From positions 637,095 through 701,094 of the forward strand of contig CAWDTM010000008.1 in assembly GCA_963805305.1 (NCBI GenBank): a stretch of DNA of 64,000 nucleotides, read 5' to 3'. The notes beneath the pieces were generated by a model. The model was not told the origin of the DNA. It made no database searches and saw only the letters and a program-made list of their open reading frames with translations. Within the stretch, counting starts at the first letter, position 1. Each line of letters opens with the position of its first letter. The translations under genes and the position numbers were made by a program. Positions 1 to 8,883 of the stretch are shown here, piece by piece. The DNA comes from CAVXEH01 sp963805305 (GTDB taxonomy: Bacteria; Chloroflexota; Limnocylindria; QHBO01).

Positions 1-841
1 GGGTCTGGTCGTCCCCCTCGAGGATCACGGAGCGCGCACGGACGAACTCGACCGCGGGATGCGAGACGTGGGCCCCCCGATACATGCCGGGCAGCTGGCG
101 GATCGCCTCGAGGCGGCTGATGTTGCCAACGATGCACAGGTCCAGCCAGCCGTCCGTGACGGTCGCCGCGGGACAGATCTGCATGCCCCCTCCGTAGTAC
201 ATGCCGTTCGCGAACGCGACGAAGAGGGCGGTTCGCTCGAGACGCCGCTCGCCGTCGGGGGTCTGGAGCACCAGGCGCAGCGTCTGGTTACGGAACCGCT
301 GGAGTTCCCAGAGGGTCGAAAGGAGGTAGCCCAGCCGCCCGCGCTGCCACCGGGAGCGGTGGGCCATGGCCGCCGCGACCTGGGCGTCGAATCCGGCGCC
401 GCCGGCGGCCGCGAAGTACCGCCGGGTGCCGGCAGGCCCTTCCCCGCGGGTGGCCAGGCCCACATCGATTCGGAGCAGGTCGGCCCCCAGTGCCATGGTC
501 AGGGCATCCTCGCCGTGATGCGGGAGACCGAGGCTGCGGGCCAGGTCGTTCCCGCTTCCCCCGGCCAGGATGCCCAGCGAAAGGTTCGAACCGGCCTCCA
601 TGATCCCGTTCACGATCTCCTGGACCGTACCGTCGCCCCCGACCGCCACGACGCGGTCATGCCCTGCTGCGGCCGCGTGGAGGGCGATCTCGCGCGCGTG
701 ATCGGGTGCCTCTGTCTCCACGAGCCGGGCCGCCGGCGCGGTGGCGTCCAGCCGCCGCCGCAACCACGGTTCAAGGTGGAGCGCCCGGCCGTCACCCGCG
801 ACCGGGTTCACGATCAGGAGTGGAGCGGACGACGTCGGCAT
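1..841 (-). CDS. Diacylglycerol kinase / YegS-family lipid kinase (3' end outside window)
   Basis: The minus-strand reading frame from ATG at 841 runs open to the window edge (280 codons). The product begins MPTSSAPLLIVNPVAG, the first strand of the DAGK catalytic fold, and carries the nucleotide-binding GGDGT motif near residue 72, followed by LAGGSGNDLAR, the conserved second glycine-rich loop. A later YYGGGMQICP segment and a DGWLDLCIV segment match the C-terminal lobe of bacterial lipid kinases. Family members phosphorylate diacylglycerol or related lipids with ATP at the inner face of the membrane. The exact lipid cannot be told from sequence. Only the last residues are missing, since the family is usually about 300 aa. 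Confidence 0.88.
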   Translation of the reverse strand, partial: MPTSSAPLLIVNPVAGDGRALHLEPWLRRRLDATAPAARLVETEAPDHAREIALHAAAAGHDRVVAVGGDGTVQEIVNGIMEAGSNLSLGILAGGSGNDLARSLGLPHHGEDALTMALGADLLRIDVGLATRGEGPAGTRRYFAAAGGAGFDAQVAAAMAHRSRWQRGRLGYLLSTLWELQRFRNQTLRLVLQTPDGERRLERTALFVAFANGMYYGGGMQICPAATVTDGWLDLCIVGNISRLEAIRQLPGMYRGAHVSHPAVEFVRARSVILEGDDQT

Positions 842-1005
842 GCCGCAGATTGTGCACGGCGGCGGGTGCGCGGCGAGCCCCGCTCGGGACGTTCATCCCG
901 GTGGGTCAGGGTCGGATGTCCACGAACGGGACCGGCAGGTCATTCGTTGGAACCGATGGAGCACCGAGCAAGACCCGCCCTCCAGCAAGAGGACATGACC
1001 AGCAC

Positions 1006-1407
1006 ATGCATCGTCTTCGAATCTACAGCGTGGTCGCCGCGGTGGCGTCACTCGCGCTCACAGCAGGCATCACCACCGCGCACCTGATGCCGGCGGCATC
1101 CGATCCGGGCCTCACCACGGCGCGCCAGGCATCGGGACAGGACGTGCCGATGGGCGTCGACGGCTCGTTCACGGACACCACGGCCACCGGGAATACCGCT
1201 GACGCGCCCGCCGACACGCACGGATACACCGTGTCGCAGGCGGCGCAGGGCCCGACGCCGAGCGACGGCGGCTGGGCGAACCACGGCGCATACGTCAGTT
1301 CCATCGCGACGGGCTGGGGTCAGCAGCACGCGGCTGCCCATCAGAGCAACGCCCCGAGCCCTGAGGAGCTGGCGCAGGCAACGGACGGGCTGTCACACCG
1401 TCCCTGA
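1006..1407 (+). CDS. Small exported protein, unknown function
   Basis: A 133-aa product that opens with a signal-peptide-like stretch (MHRLRIYSVVAAVASLALTA), followed by a polar, Ala/Gly/Thr-rich tail without cysteines. I recognise no domain. An AGAGGA-like Shine-Dalgarno lies about 12 nt upstream of the ATG at 1006; the frame is open further upstream but that part overlaps the divergent lipid kinase gene, so the later start is preferred. It converges on the molybdopterin oxidoreductase gene, with only 10 nt between the stops. Expected location is the cell surface or the medium. Confidence 0.6.
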   Translation: MHRLRIYSVVAAVASLALTAGITTAHLMPAASDPGLTTARQASGQDVPMGVDGSFTDTTATGNTADAPADTHGYTVSQAAQGPTPSDGGWANHGAYVSSIATGWGQQHAAAHQSNAPSPEELAQATDGLSHRP

Positions 1408-1417
1408 GCGTCCCTGC

Positions 1418-2983
1418 CTAGGAGATCTGCAGACTGACCTGGTGATAGCCGGTCGCTCCGTTGGGCGCCGGGTCGTGCGGGGTGGCAAGCTGCAGCTCGC
1501 CCGTCCCGTCGGTCGCGCGCACCCGGAGCGTGTGGCGGCCTGAGGTGGCCGCCCACCGGTAGACCCACTGCACCCACGTGCTGCCCGAGATGGGCGTTGC
1601 CAGATCGGCCGCCTGCCACGCTCCGTCGTCGACCTGCACCTCGACCTTGCCGATGCCGCGGTCCGGGGCCCAGGCCACACCCGCGACCGGAACGGTGCCG
1701 GCGCGCGGAGACGAGCCAGCGCGCGGCGTGTCGATGCGCGATGCGGTCTTGATGGGTCCCAGCTTCGACCACCCGAGCGGAACCCAGTAGGCATCGAAGG
1801 CCTCGAGCGTCGTCAGCTCGATGTTCGTCAGCCACTTCGTGGCCGACACGTAGCCGTAGAGCCCGGGAACGATGAGCCGCGCCGGGAATCCGTGCGCGGC
1901 AGGAAGCGGATCCCCGTTCATGGCAAGCGCAATGAGCGCTTCCCGGTCCGAGTCGGTCAGCCACGCCGTGGGGAACCCGCTCGTCCAGCCGTCGAACGCC
2001 CTCCCGACGATCTGCGTCGCGTCGGCATGCACCCCGGCGCGATCGAGCACCTCCCGCAGGCGCACTCCCCGCCAGAGGGCGTTGCCCACGAGGTCACCGC
2101 CAACCTCGTTCGAGACGCACTGGATCGTGACGTACTCCTCGTGCAGCGGCATGGCGCGCAGCTCGTCGTACGTGAAGCTCAGCTCGTGGTCGACCATGCC
2201 GGTCACGGTGAGGTGCCACGTCGATGCATCAACATGAGGCGTGAGGAGCTGGGTGTCGATTCGGTAGAAGTCATTGTTGGGCGTGACCAGGGGCGAGATC
2301 CCCGGTACGTCGAGCCGGGCGGCGGCTGGCACCGGCGGGGCAGTCTCGGCCGGCGCGGGCACGTCCCCGAAGGCGACGGCGGAGGAGCCTCGGTTGGTCA
2401 GGAGAACGCGGCCGAGCAGCCCGGCAGCGAGGGCACCGGCGCCGATCCCCATGGTCGTGCCCAGGAAGCGGCGGCGTGACCAGTCCGGCATCTCGGCAAC
2501 GGGCGCACGGGCAGCCCGCCGCGACGCCAACCTGAGCAGGAAGGAGAGCACCTGCCAGGCGACGATCACCGAGACGGCCAGCGACCCGACCGCGAGAATG
2601 CCATCGACCAGCGGGTCCCGGAATGCCGCGACGAGGGCCACCAGGGCCACCACGCCAAAGCCGCCCACCGCCAGGCGGAACCGGAGGTCGCTCCGGTCCT
2701 CGTCCCCGCGTCCTGAGCGGGCGAGCATGCCCAGTCCGGCGGAGATCGCCAACGCCACGAGCAGGACCGCCAGGCTGAGGACCAGCTTGTCGTTCTTCCC
2801 CAGCAACCCAACCAGGGCCTGCTCCGCGCCGGGCGGCTGAAGGGCGATGACGAGCGACCCCATCTCCGCGACCGGGGACGGCGCACCGTCAAAGAGTCCC
2901 GCCAGCAGCTCGGCGGCGCCCAGGGCGGCGCCTCCGGCGACGAGCCCGGCCATGGCTCCGGCGAGACGGGAGGGTCGATGCAT
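1418..2983 (-). CDS. Membrane-anchored molybdopterin-dependent oxidoreductase (sulfite-oxidase family)
   Basis: A 521-aa protein. The first ~150 residues hold several hydrophobic helices, then a twin-arginine-like SRRRFLG motif and another hydrophobic stretch (~165-190), then the oxidoreductase molybdopterin-binding domain, then an Ig-like Mo-co dimerisation domain at the C terminus. Cys289, in the context YVTIQCVSNE, is the expected molybdenum ligand. Family members oxidise small compounds such as sulfite or protein methionine sulfoxide outside the cytoplasm; the substrate here is unknown. I chose ATG 2983 over the in-frame ATG at 3094 because the latter would run into the divergent hydrolase gene. 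The internal Tat-like motif behind helices resembles other YedY/sulfite-oxidase-like proteins of Chloroflexota and actinobacteria (inference). Confidence 0.88.
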   Translation of the reverse strand: MHRPSRLAGAMAGLVAGGAALGAAELLAGLFDGAPSPVAEMGSLVIALQPPGAEQALVGLLGKNDKLVLSLAVLLVALAISAGLGMLARSGRGDEDRSDLRFRLAVGGFGVVALVALVAAFRDPLVDGILAVGSLAVSVIVAWQVLSFLLRLASRRAARAPVAEMPDWSRRRFLGTTMGIGAGALAAGLLGRVLLTNRGSSAVAFGDVPAPAETAPPVPAAARLDVPGISPLVTPNNDFYRIDTQLLTPHVDASTWHLTVTGMVDHELSFTYDELRAMPLHEEYVTIQCVSNEVGGDLVGNALWRGVRLREVLDRAGVHADATQIVGRAFDGWTSGFPTAWLTDSDREALIALAMNGDPLPAAHGFPARLIVPGLYGYVSATKWLTNIELTTLEAFDAYWVPLGWSKLGPIKTASRIDTPRAGSSPRAGTVPVAGVAWAPDRGIGKVEVQVDDGAWQAADLATPISGSTWVQWVYRWAATSGRHTLRVRATDGTGELQLATPHDPAPNGATGYHQVSLQIS

Positions 2984-3060
2984 GGGCGCATTCAACCCGT
3001 TTCGTGTGACGGCCGTGTGAAAGATGGGCGAAGGCGATGCGGCGCGCGTATCGTCAGTGG

Positions 3061-3576
3061 ATGCCGCCACGCATCGTTCTCGCCCCCGGCGCATCCGGGT
3101 CGGTCGCCGCTCTTGCCCCGCAGCTCCGTGGCCTCCGGGCGCGCGGCCTGGAGGCGCGCGCGATCACGTTGCCGCGCGGCCTCGCCCAACGCGCCGTCCC
3201 CGTCTATCGCGCGGCCGTGCTCGAGCCGGACGCCACCATCATCGGTGGCCATTCCTTCGGTGGGCGGGTGGCCAGCCTGCTCGCCGCGGATGAGCCGGTG
3301 GCCGGGCTGCTCCTCCTCTCGTATCCGCTTCACCGACCGGGCCACCCGGAGGGATGGGACGAGCGCACGGCGCACTGGGATCGCATCGGCTGTCCGGTGC
3401 TGCTGCTCTCGGGGGAATCGGATCCCTTCGCGCGAATCGACCTGCTTCGGAAGGCCGCGGCACGCCTCCGCGATGCACAGCTGATCACCTATCCGCGGGT
3501 ACGCCACGGTCTGTCACCGGTGCTGGGGGACGCGATGGACGCAATTGCAGCGTGGGCCTCTGCGTTCGACGGCTAG
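3061..3576 (+). CDS. Small alpha/beta hydrolase (dienelactone-hydrolase/KANL3-Tex30-like)
   Basis: A 171-aa single-domain alpha/beta hydrolase. Visible elements are the first strand RIVLAPGASGS, the nucleophile elbow GGHSFGGR (Ser near residue 64), a strand with LLLSGESDPF supplying the acid, and PRVRHGLSP supplying the histidine. The length suits the compact KANL3/Tex30-like bacterial family, whose substrates are generally undefined. An in-frame ATG exists at 3037; the ATG at 3061 places the first beta strand at the N terminus as in the family. Neither start has a strong ribosome-binding site, so a leaderless message is possible. The gene is divergent from the molybdopterin oxidoreductase. 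Confidence 0.8.
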   Translation: MPPRIVLAPGASGSVAALAPQLRGLRARGLEARAITLPRGLAQRAVPVYRAAVLEPDATIIGGHSFGGRVASLLAADEPVAGLLLLSYPLHRPGHPEGWDERTAHWDRIGCPVLLLSGESDPFARIDLLRKAAARLRDAQLITYPRVRHGLSPVLGDAMDAIAAWASAFDG

Positions 3577-3628
3577 CCCCCACGCCCGCGGTGCGCCGGT
3601 TCGGTCCCACCCTCTACACTCGGACGGC

Positions 3629-6600
3629 ATGACGACGGCCGGTTCGATCCCCTGTCCGAGCTGTGGGAGGTCGGTCCCTGATCGGTACCGGCGCTGCGGC
3701 TACTGCGCCACGGTCCTCGATCCCGCTCGCGCGCCGGGGGAGATTCGCCGGACGGCGACCATCGTCACCTCTGACCTGAAGGGCTCCACCAGCCTTGGCG
3801 AGCGCCTCGATCCCGAGTCCCTCCGCGAGCTGCTCACCCGCTACTTCGACGAGATGCGCCTGGTCTTCGAATCGTATGGCGGCACGATCGAGAAGATCAT
3901 CGGCGATGCCATCGTGGCTGCCTTCGGCCTGCCGACCCGTCGGGACGACGATCCGCTGCGGGCGGTCGCGGCGGCCGCCGAGAGCCTGCGGACGCTGAGC
4001 GCGCTCAACGAGCAGTTCGAGCGCGCCTACGGGGTGCGGCTCGAGAATCGGACCGGCATCGCGAGCGGCGAGGTGGTCGTCGGGGAGGCGAGCGAAGGGC
4101 AGCACGTGCTGACCGGGGACACCGTCCGGATCGCGACGGTCATGGAGCAGAATTCGCCTCCGATGGAGGTGCTGCTGGCGGCCTCGACCTACGAGCTCGT
4201 CGCCGACCAGGTCGAGGTGGAGTCCCTGCCGGGTGTCGCCGTCAAGGGTGTCGCGGCTCCGCTCGACGGCTATCGGCTGGTCTCCCTCTCGAGCGAGGCC
4301 GAGGAACACCTCCGGGCCGGTGCTGCTCAGACCGCCACGGACGCTCGAATCTGCCCCAACTGTGGCGAGGATAACCTGCCCGCCTTCACGACCTGCGGTA
4401 CCTGCGGCGGCGCGCTCGATCGAGCCGCCCCCGCCGCCGAACGACGCAAGACCGTCACGCTCGTCTTCGCCGATCCACGCCCCACCACGACGACCGGCGA
4501 GCGGCCCAGTCCCGAGGCGCTCCGGGCCGTGATGTCAAGCTACTTCGAAACGGTCCATCCGATCCTCGAGCGCCACGGGGGCACGGTCGAGAAGTTCATC
4601 GGCGACGCGATGATGGCCGTCTTCGGACTGCCGGTCCTCCACGAGGATGACGCCCTGCGCGCCACGCGGGCCGCGCTCGAGATGCAGCAGGCCCTGCCGG
4701 ATCTGAACGCCGCGCTCGAGGCAGCGTGGGGCGTCACGCTCGAGACCCACATCGGCGTCAACACCGGCGAAGTCATCGCGGGAGATGCCAGCCTCGGGCA
4801 GCGCCTGGTCACCGGAGACGCCGTCAACACCGCCGCGCGGCTCGAGCAGGCCGCGGGGGCCCGAGAGGTGCTTCTCGGTGGTCTCACCTTTCGCCTCGCA
4901 CGCGACCAGATCGAGGCCGACGAGGTCGAGCCGCTCACCCTGAAGGGCAAGGCCGAGCCGGTTCCGGCCTACCGCCTGCGATCGGTGGCCACCGTGGACC
5001 AGGCCGTCCGGCGTCGCAACGAAGGGCCGATGGTCGGCCGCGAGAAGGAGCTGGCGGCGTTGACGGAGCTGTATGCCCGCGCCGTGGACCAGGGCTCCTG
5101 CGAGCTGGCCGCGGTTGTGGGTGACGCGGGAGTCGGCAAATCACGCCTCATCGCCGAGTTCACCTCCGGGACGGCTCCCGCCGCGCATGTCATTCGGGGC
5201 AAATGCCTGCCGTACGGTGACGGCATCACGTTCTGGCCTCTGCGCGAGGCTGCGCGCGACGCCGCCGGCATCGGCGTCGACGAAGGCGCCGCATCGGCGC
5301 TCGAGAAGCTGCGGGCCACGATCGAGACCGACGAGGTCGTGGACCGCCTCGCGTCGGTGATGGGCCTGTCAACGACGCCGTACCCGGTCCCGGAGATCCA
5401 GTGGGGTGCCCGGAAGTTCCTGGAGCACCTGGGCGGCCGCAGGCCGGTGGTCATGATCGTCGAGGACATCCACTGGGCCGAGACCACGTTCCTCGAGCTC
5501 CTGCAGAGCCTCGTGACGAGCGTCGAGCATGCCCCGGTCCTGCTCCTGTGCACCAGCCGCCACGAGCTCCTCGACCGCGATCCGGATTGGGGGCTGGCCG
5601 ATGGCGCCGTCCGGCTCGTCCTGCGGCCGCTGACCGACTCCGATGCCGGTCTGGTGGTGGCTGGTCTGCTGGGCGGCACCGGCCTTCCGGAAGGAATCCG
5701 GCAGCGCATCGTGGATGCCTCGGCCGGCAATCCCCTGTTCGTCGAGCAGCTTCTGTCCATGCTCATCGACAACGGCTCTCTGCGCCAGACCGACGGGCGC
5801 TGGGAGCAGGTCCGCGACCTCGCCGCGCTCGATGTCCCGCCCACCATCCAGGCCCTGCTGGCCGCCCGCCTCGACCTGCTGGAGGCGCCGGAGCGGGCTG
5901 TGATCGAGCCCGCATCGGTCATCGGCCAGACCTTCGCGCAGGCAGCCGTGTCCGAGCTGGTCAGGTCGGACCAGTCACCCGACGTGCCGGAGCGCCTGCT
6001 GGCGATCGCGCGCCGTGAGCTCATCGCCTCCAGCCCCGGCACCGCCGGTGACGAGGCGGCCTACCGGTTCGCGCACATCCTGGTGCGCGATGCCGCGTAC
6101 AACGGTCTCCTCAAGCGCGCGCGTGCCGAATTCCACGAGCGCTTCGTGGACTGGGCCGAGGAGCTCAACCGCCGCCAGGGCAGGGCCGGTCACGAGTTCG
6201 AGGAGATCCACGGCTATCACCTCGAACAGGCGTACCGCTATCTCAGCGATCTGGGCACCATCGACGAGCACGCACGGCGTGTGGGCATTCGCGCCTCCGA
6301 GAAGCTGGCCAGCGCGGGGCGCCGCGCCCAGGCTCGTGGAGACATGCCGGCGGCGGTCAGCCTGCTCCGCCGTGCAGCCGCCACACGGTCGCGCCTTGAC
6401 CCGGGTCGCCTGTCGCTCCTCCCGGACCTGGGAGAGGCGCTCATGGAAGCCGGCGAGTTTGACGATGCGGACAACATCCTTCGCGAGGCAGCGGCTGCCG
6501 GCGCCGAGACCAAGAACGAAACCCTCAGCGCCCAGGCGAACCTGGTTCGGCTGCTGGTCCAGTCCTATTCGGGCGAGAGCGACGACTGGAGCGGACGCGT

Positions 6601-7546
6601 TGCCGAGGAGGTGGAGCGCGCACTTCCGATCTTCGAGCGCGCGGACGATGTGGCCGGAATGATGCAAGCATGGCGCTTGCGTGCCGGACTCAACGGCACG
6701 GCCGGGCGCTACGCGGAGGCCGCGCTGGCGCAGGAGGAGGTGATCCGCTACGTCGCGCGCACGGGAAACCGCCGAGCCGAGACTCGGGCCGCAGCCGGCC
6801 TGTCGATCTCTCTGCTGTACGGGCCGACACCGGTGCCCGAGGCCATCCGCCGCTGCGACGAGCTCGTCCGACGCACGAGCTCCGACCGGCGGACGGTGGC
6901 GCTCATGGACGCCCAGCTTGCGCAGTTGCACGCGATGCTCGGGGAGTTCGACACGGCGCGGCGCCTTTATCGTGAAACGAAGGCGACCCTGGACGACCTC
7001 GGCGTCCGTGTCCTTGCCGACTCGACGTCAATCGACTCTTCGCGGGTCGAGATCCTGGCCCAGGATTACCCCGCCGCGGAGCACGAGCTGCGTCGGGACC
7101 ACGAGGCCCTGAGCGCAATTGGCGAACGCTTCCTGCTGTCCACGATCGATGGCCTCCTTGCAAGAGTTCTCGAGGCCCAGGGGAATCTCGACGAGGCCGA
7201 GGAGGTGACCCACGCCGCGGAGGATATCGCGGCCGAAGACGACGTGGACGCCCAGGCCATCTGGCGCGGCGTGCGGGCACGGATCCTGGCACGCCGTGGA
7301 CGCGTGGGCGAGGCTCTGGAACTGGCAAACCAGGCGGTTGCCCTGCGCAACACGACCGACTCCCCCATCCTCCGCGCGGAGGCACTCATCGACCTCGCGG
7401 AGGTTCAGCTCGCCTCCGCCGATCCGGCTGCATGCACCGTCGCCTTGGACCGTGCGCTCGCCCTGGTGAAGGCGAAGGGCGACCTCGTGACGTCCGGGCG
7501 GCTCCGCGCCCGACGCGCGGCGATCACGGCCGCCTCAGCCGGCTGA
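3629..7546 (+). CDS. Tandem class III adenylate/guanylate cyclase - AAA ATPase - TPR signalling protein
   Basis: A 1305-aa protein with repeated modules: a zinc ribbon (CPSCGR...CGYC, residues ~9-27), a first class III cyclase domain (~40-205; metal Asp in TSDLKGST and in IGDAIVAAFG), a second zinc ribbon (CPNCGEDN...CGTCGG, ~238-260), a second cyclase domain (~275-430; FADPRP and IGDAMMAVFG), an AAA ATPase module with Walker A GDAGVGKSR near residue 498 and Walker B-like VVMIVEDIHW, then ~600 residues of TPR-like helices. This cyclase-AAA-TPR plan is common in Chloroflexota, actinobacteria and rhizobia. The start was set at ATG 3629 because it begins just before the first zinc ribbon. It probably makes cAMP or cGMP in response to binding through the ATPase/TPR part (inference). 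Confidence 0.92.
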   Translation: MTTAGSIPCPSCGRSVPDRYRRCGYCATVLDPARAPGEIRRTATIVTSDLKGSTSLGERLDPESLRELLTRYFDEMRLVFESYGGTIEKIIGDAIVAAFGLPTRRDDDPLRAVAAAAESLRTLSALNEQFERAYGVRLENRTGIASGEVVVGEASEGQHVLTGDTVRIATVMEQNSPPMEVLLAASTYELVADQVEVESLPGVAVKGVAAPLDGYRLVSLSSEAEEHLRAGAAQTATDARICPNCGEDNLPAFTTCGTCGGALDRAAPAAERRKTVTLVFADPRPTTTTGERPSPEALRAVMSSYFETVHPILERHGGTVEKFIGDAMMAVFGLPVLHEDDALRATRAALEMQQALPDLNAALEAAWGVTLETHIGVNTGEVIAGDASLGQRLVTGDAVNTAARLEQAAGAREVLLGGLTFRLARDQIEADEVEPLTLKGKAEPVPAYRLRSVATVDQAVRRRNEGPMVGREKELAALTELYARAVDQGSCELAAVVGDAGVGKSRLIAEFTSGTAPAAHVIRGKCLPYGDGITFWPLREAARDAAGIGVDEGAASALEKLRATIETDEVVDRLASVMGLSTTPYPVPEIQWGARKFLEHLGGRRPVVMIVEDIHWAETTFLELLQSLVTSVEHAPVLLLCTSRHELLDRDPDWGLADGAVRLVLRPLTDSDAGLVVAGLLGGTGLPEGIRQRIVDASAGNPLFVEQLLSMLIDNGSLRQTDGRWEQVRDLAALDVPPTIQALLAARLDLLEAPERAVIEPASVIGQTFAQAAVSELVRSDQSPDVPERLLAIARRELIASSPGTAGDEAAYRFAHILVRDAAYNGLLKRARAEFHERFVDWAEELNRRQGRAGHEFEEIHGYHLEQAYRYLSDLGTIDEHARRVGIRASEKLASAGRRAQARGDMPAAVSLLRRAAATRSRLDPGRLSLLPDLGEALMEAGEFDDADNILREAAAAGAETKNETLSAQANLVRLLVQSYSGESDDWSGRVAEEVERALPIFERADDVAGMMQAWRLRAGLNGTAGRYAEAALAQEEVIRYVARTGNRRAETRAAAGLSISLLYGPTPVPEAIRRCDELVRRTSSDRRTVALMDAQLAQLHAMLGEFDTARRLYRETKATLDDLGVRVLADSTSIDSSRVEILAQDYPAAEHELRRDHEALSAIGERFLLSTIDGLLARVLEAQGNLDEAEEVTHAAEDIAAEDDVDAQAIWRGVRARILARRGRVGEALELANQAVALRNTTDSPILRAEALIDLAEVQLASADPAACTVALDRALALVKAKGDLVTSGRLRARRAAITAASAG

Positions 7547-7557
7547 GCCCGGCGATG

Positions 7558-7590
7558 CCGAACGCCGGGGCTGCCTGCCCCGGCGTTCGG
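7558..7590. terminator. Bidirectional terminator-like hairpin
   Basis: A perfect 13-bp stem (CCGAACGCCGGGG and its complement) around a 7-nt loop lies 11 nt after the cyclase stop and 24 nt from the stop of the convergent gene. No U-tract follows, but position and perfection suggest it ends both transcripts. Confidence 0.8.
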
Positions 7591-7613
7591 ACGAGTTATT
7601 GCGCCACCGCGGG

Positions 7614-8567
7614 TCAATAGCCGCGGTAGTTGCCATTCGTGTAGGTCCAGATGGTGATCGTTGTCGTCGTGCCGTTGTCATGCTCGATCAGGCACGGTGC
7701 GTTGCTGGGGTTCGTCGGCGAGTCGCAAATGTCGCCCCCCTCATTTGCCTCCTCGCCGTTCAGCTGCTCGTAGCCGCCGCTGTCAAGGGCGTGGATGACG
7801 TTGACCTCGTTATAGGCGGGGGGACCGTCGTCCTCGTTGTCGGGCGTGATCAGCGAGTGGTCGATGGTGAGCGTGATCGGGAAGGGGGCCCCGTACGTCT
7901 GACCGTTGCCCACGTTCACGTTGGACCACTGGCCGATGCAGCTCAGGTGCAGCTGCGCGCACCAATCAGTACCGGCGATGGTATTGGTCTGCTGCAGAGC
8001 AACGACGATGTTCGAACCGGACGGGGCGGTGACGTTCGTCGATTGCTGCGTGCCCCCAGTGCTCAACTGCTGGCCACCGGAGAGGAATGCGAAGGCGCCG
8101 GCAAGGCTCGCATCGCTGGTCAAGGTTGTGGTTGCCGACACGGTCTGCGCATCGACGATCCACCGCCCGGTGACTGCCTCACCGACCCGAATGGTCATGC
8201 TCGTGCCGCTCGATGGCGTCTTGTAGGCGACCGTGACACCAGCCTGACCCCCCGGTGCAACCGGGCCGATGTCGCACAGGAACGCTCGTGCGGCGCAGGT
8301 CCCCTGATCCGGCACGGCCTGCCCGAACGACGCGCCGCGCGGGGTCGTCGCTGCGAGAACGACATGATTGAAGGCAACGGCTGAGTTGTTGGTCACCACG
8401 ACACGGTACGCGGCGTCCGAACCCTTGAGGACGATGGATGGCAGCGGGGTGACGGTCACGCCGGACGGATGGGTGTAGGCAGACGTCGTCCCGGCGAGCG
8501 TTCCCGCAAGCAGAGCGCCAGCGACGCCACTGACAACGAGCGCGCGGCGGATGCGATGGATGTGCAT
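7614..8567 (-). CDS. Secreted surface protein with DUF11-like beta domain
   Basis: A 317-aa product starting MHIHRIRRALVVSGVAGALL, a typical signal peptide ending near ASAYT. Residues ~35-125 (VTVTPLPSIVLKGSDAAYRV ... NNSAVAFNHVVLAATTPRGA) resemble the DUF11/NEW3-like immunoglobulin-like repeats of bacterial surface proteins. The rest is Thr/Asn-rich beta sequence with paired cysteines and no recognised catalytic motif. The start is ATG 8567, preceded by a GAGG Shine-Dalgarno nine bases away; a TTG three codons upstream is less likely. It is a monocistronic unit convergent with the large cyclase. Confidence 0.75.
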   Translation of the reverse strand: MHIHRIRRALVVSGVAGALLAGTLAGTTSAYTHPSGVTVTPLPSIVLKGSDAAYRVVVTNNSAVAFNHVVLAATTPRGASFGQAVPDQGTCAARAFLCDIGPVAPGGQAGVTVAYKTPSSGTSMTIRVGEAVTGRWIVDAQTVSATTTLTSDASLAGAFAFLSGGQQLSTGGTQQSTNVTAPSGSNIVVALQQTNTIAGTDWCAQLHLSCIGQWSNVNVGNGQTYGAPFPITLTIDHSLITPDNEDDGPPAYNEVNVIHALDSGGYEQLNGEEANEGGDICDSPTNPSNAPCLIEHDNGTTTTITIWTYTNGNYRGY

Positions 8568-8883
8568 GCTCGGCAACCTCAGTTAAGGGGCAGGAAGCGG
8601 GCCGGAGCCACCCCAGCGTTCGGTGCGGGGACTCGGTGACCCGGATGTGGGGGCCATGGGCTCAGGGGGATCAGTTGAGAATCCTGAGGCAATCTCCCTT
8701 TCAGCGACGTGCTCGGGGCTCCCGACAGATTGAGCCGCGCGGCGCCCCATCCGCTGGAGCATGCGTGAGTGTAGCCGAGCACCAGGACGAAGGTAAGGGT
8801 GGCCGCCTGCCCGGGTTAGTACCTGTGGCGCGATCTGTGGTGCATACACGCACCACGGTGGCGACGGCAGCGCCCCATCTGAC
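8568..8883. other. Divergent intergenic region without a convincing gene
   Basis: About 316 bp separate the divergent secreted protein and channel genes. Open frames here are overlaps of neighbouring shadows with no plausible protein. Apart from the inverted repeat at 8837-8856 I see no structured element. It should carry the promoters for both flanking genes. Confidence 0.6.
8837..8856. promoter_or_regulatory. Inverted repeat upstream of the channel gene
   Basis: GTGGTGC and its perfect complement GCACCAC are separated by six bases and end 27 bp before the ATG at 8884. The position fits an operator or a 5' UTR hairpin. No regulator gene lies next to it. Confidence 0.4.

Noticed and set aside
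59..1087. Plus-strand 342-codon frame at the left edge
   Set aside because: It is antisense to the lipid kinase, whose minus-strand product contains the GGDGT and GGSGND motifs.
2984..3094. Longer start for the molybdopterin oxidoreductase
   Set aside because: It would overlap the divergent hydrolase gene; ATG 2983 is followed directly by the first membrane helix.
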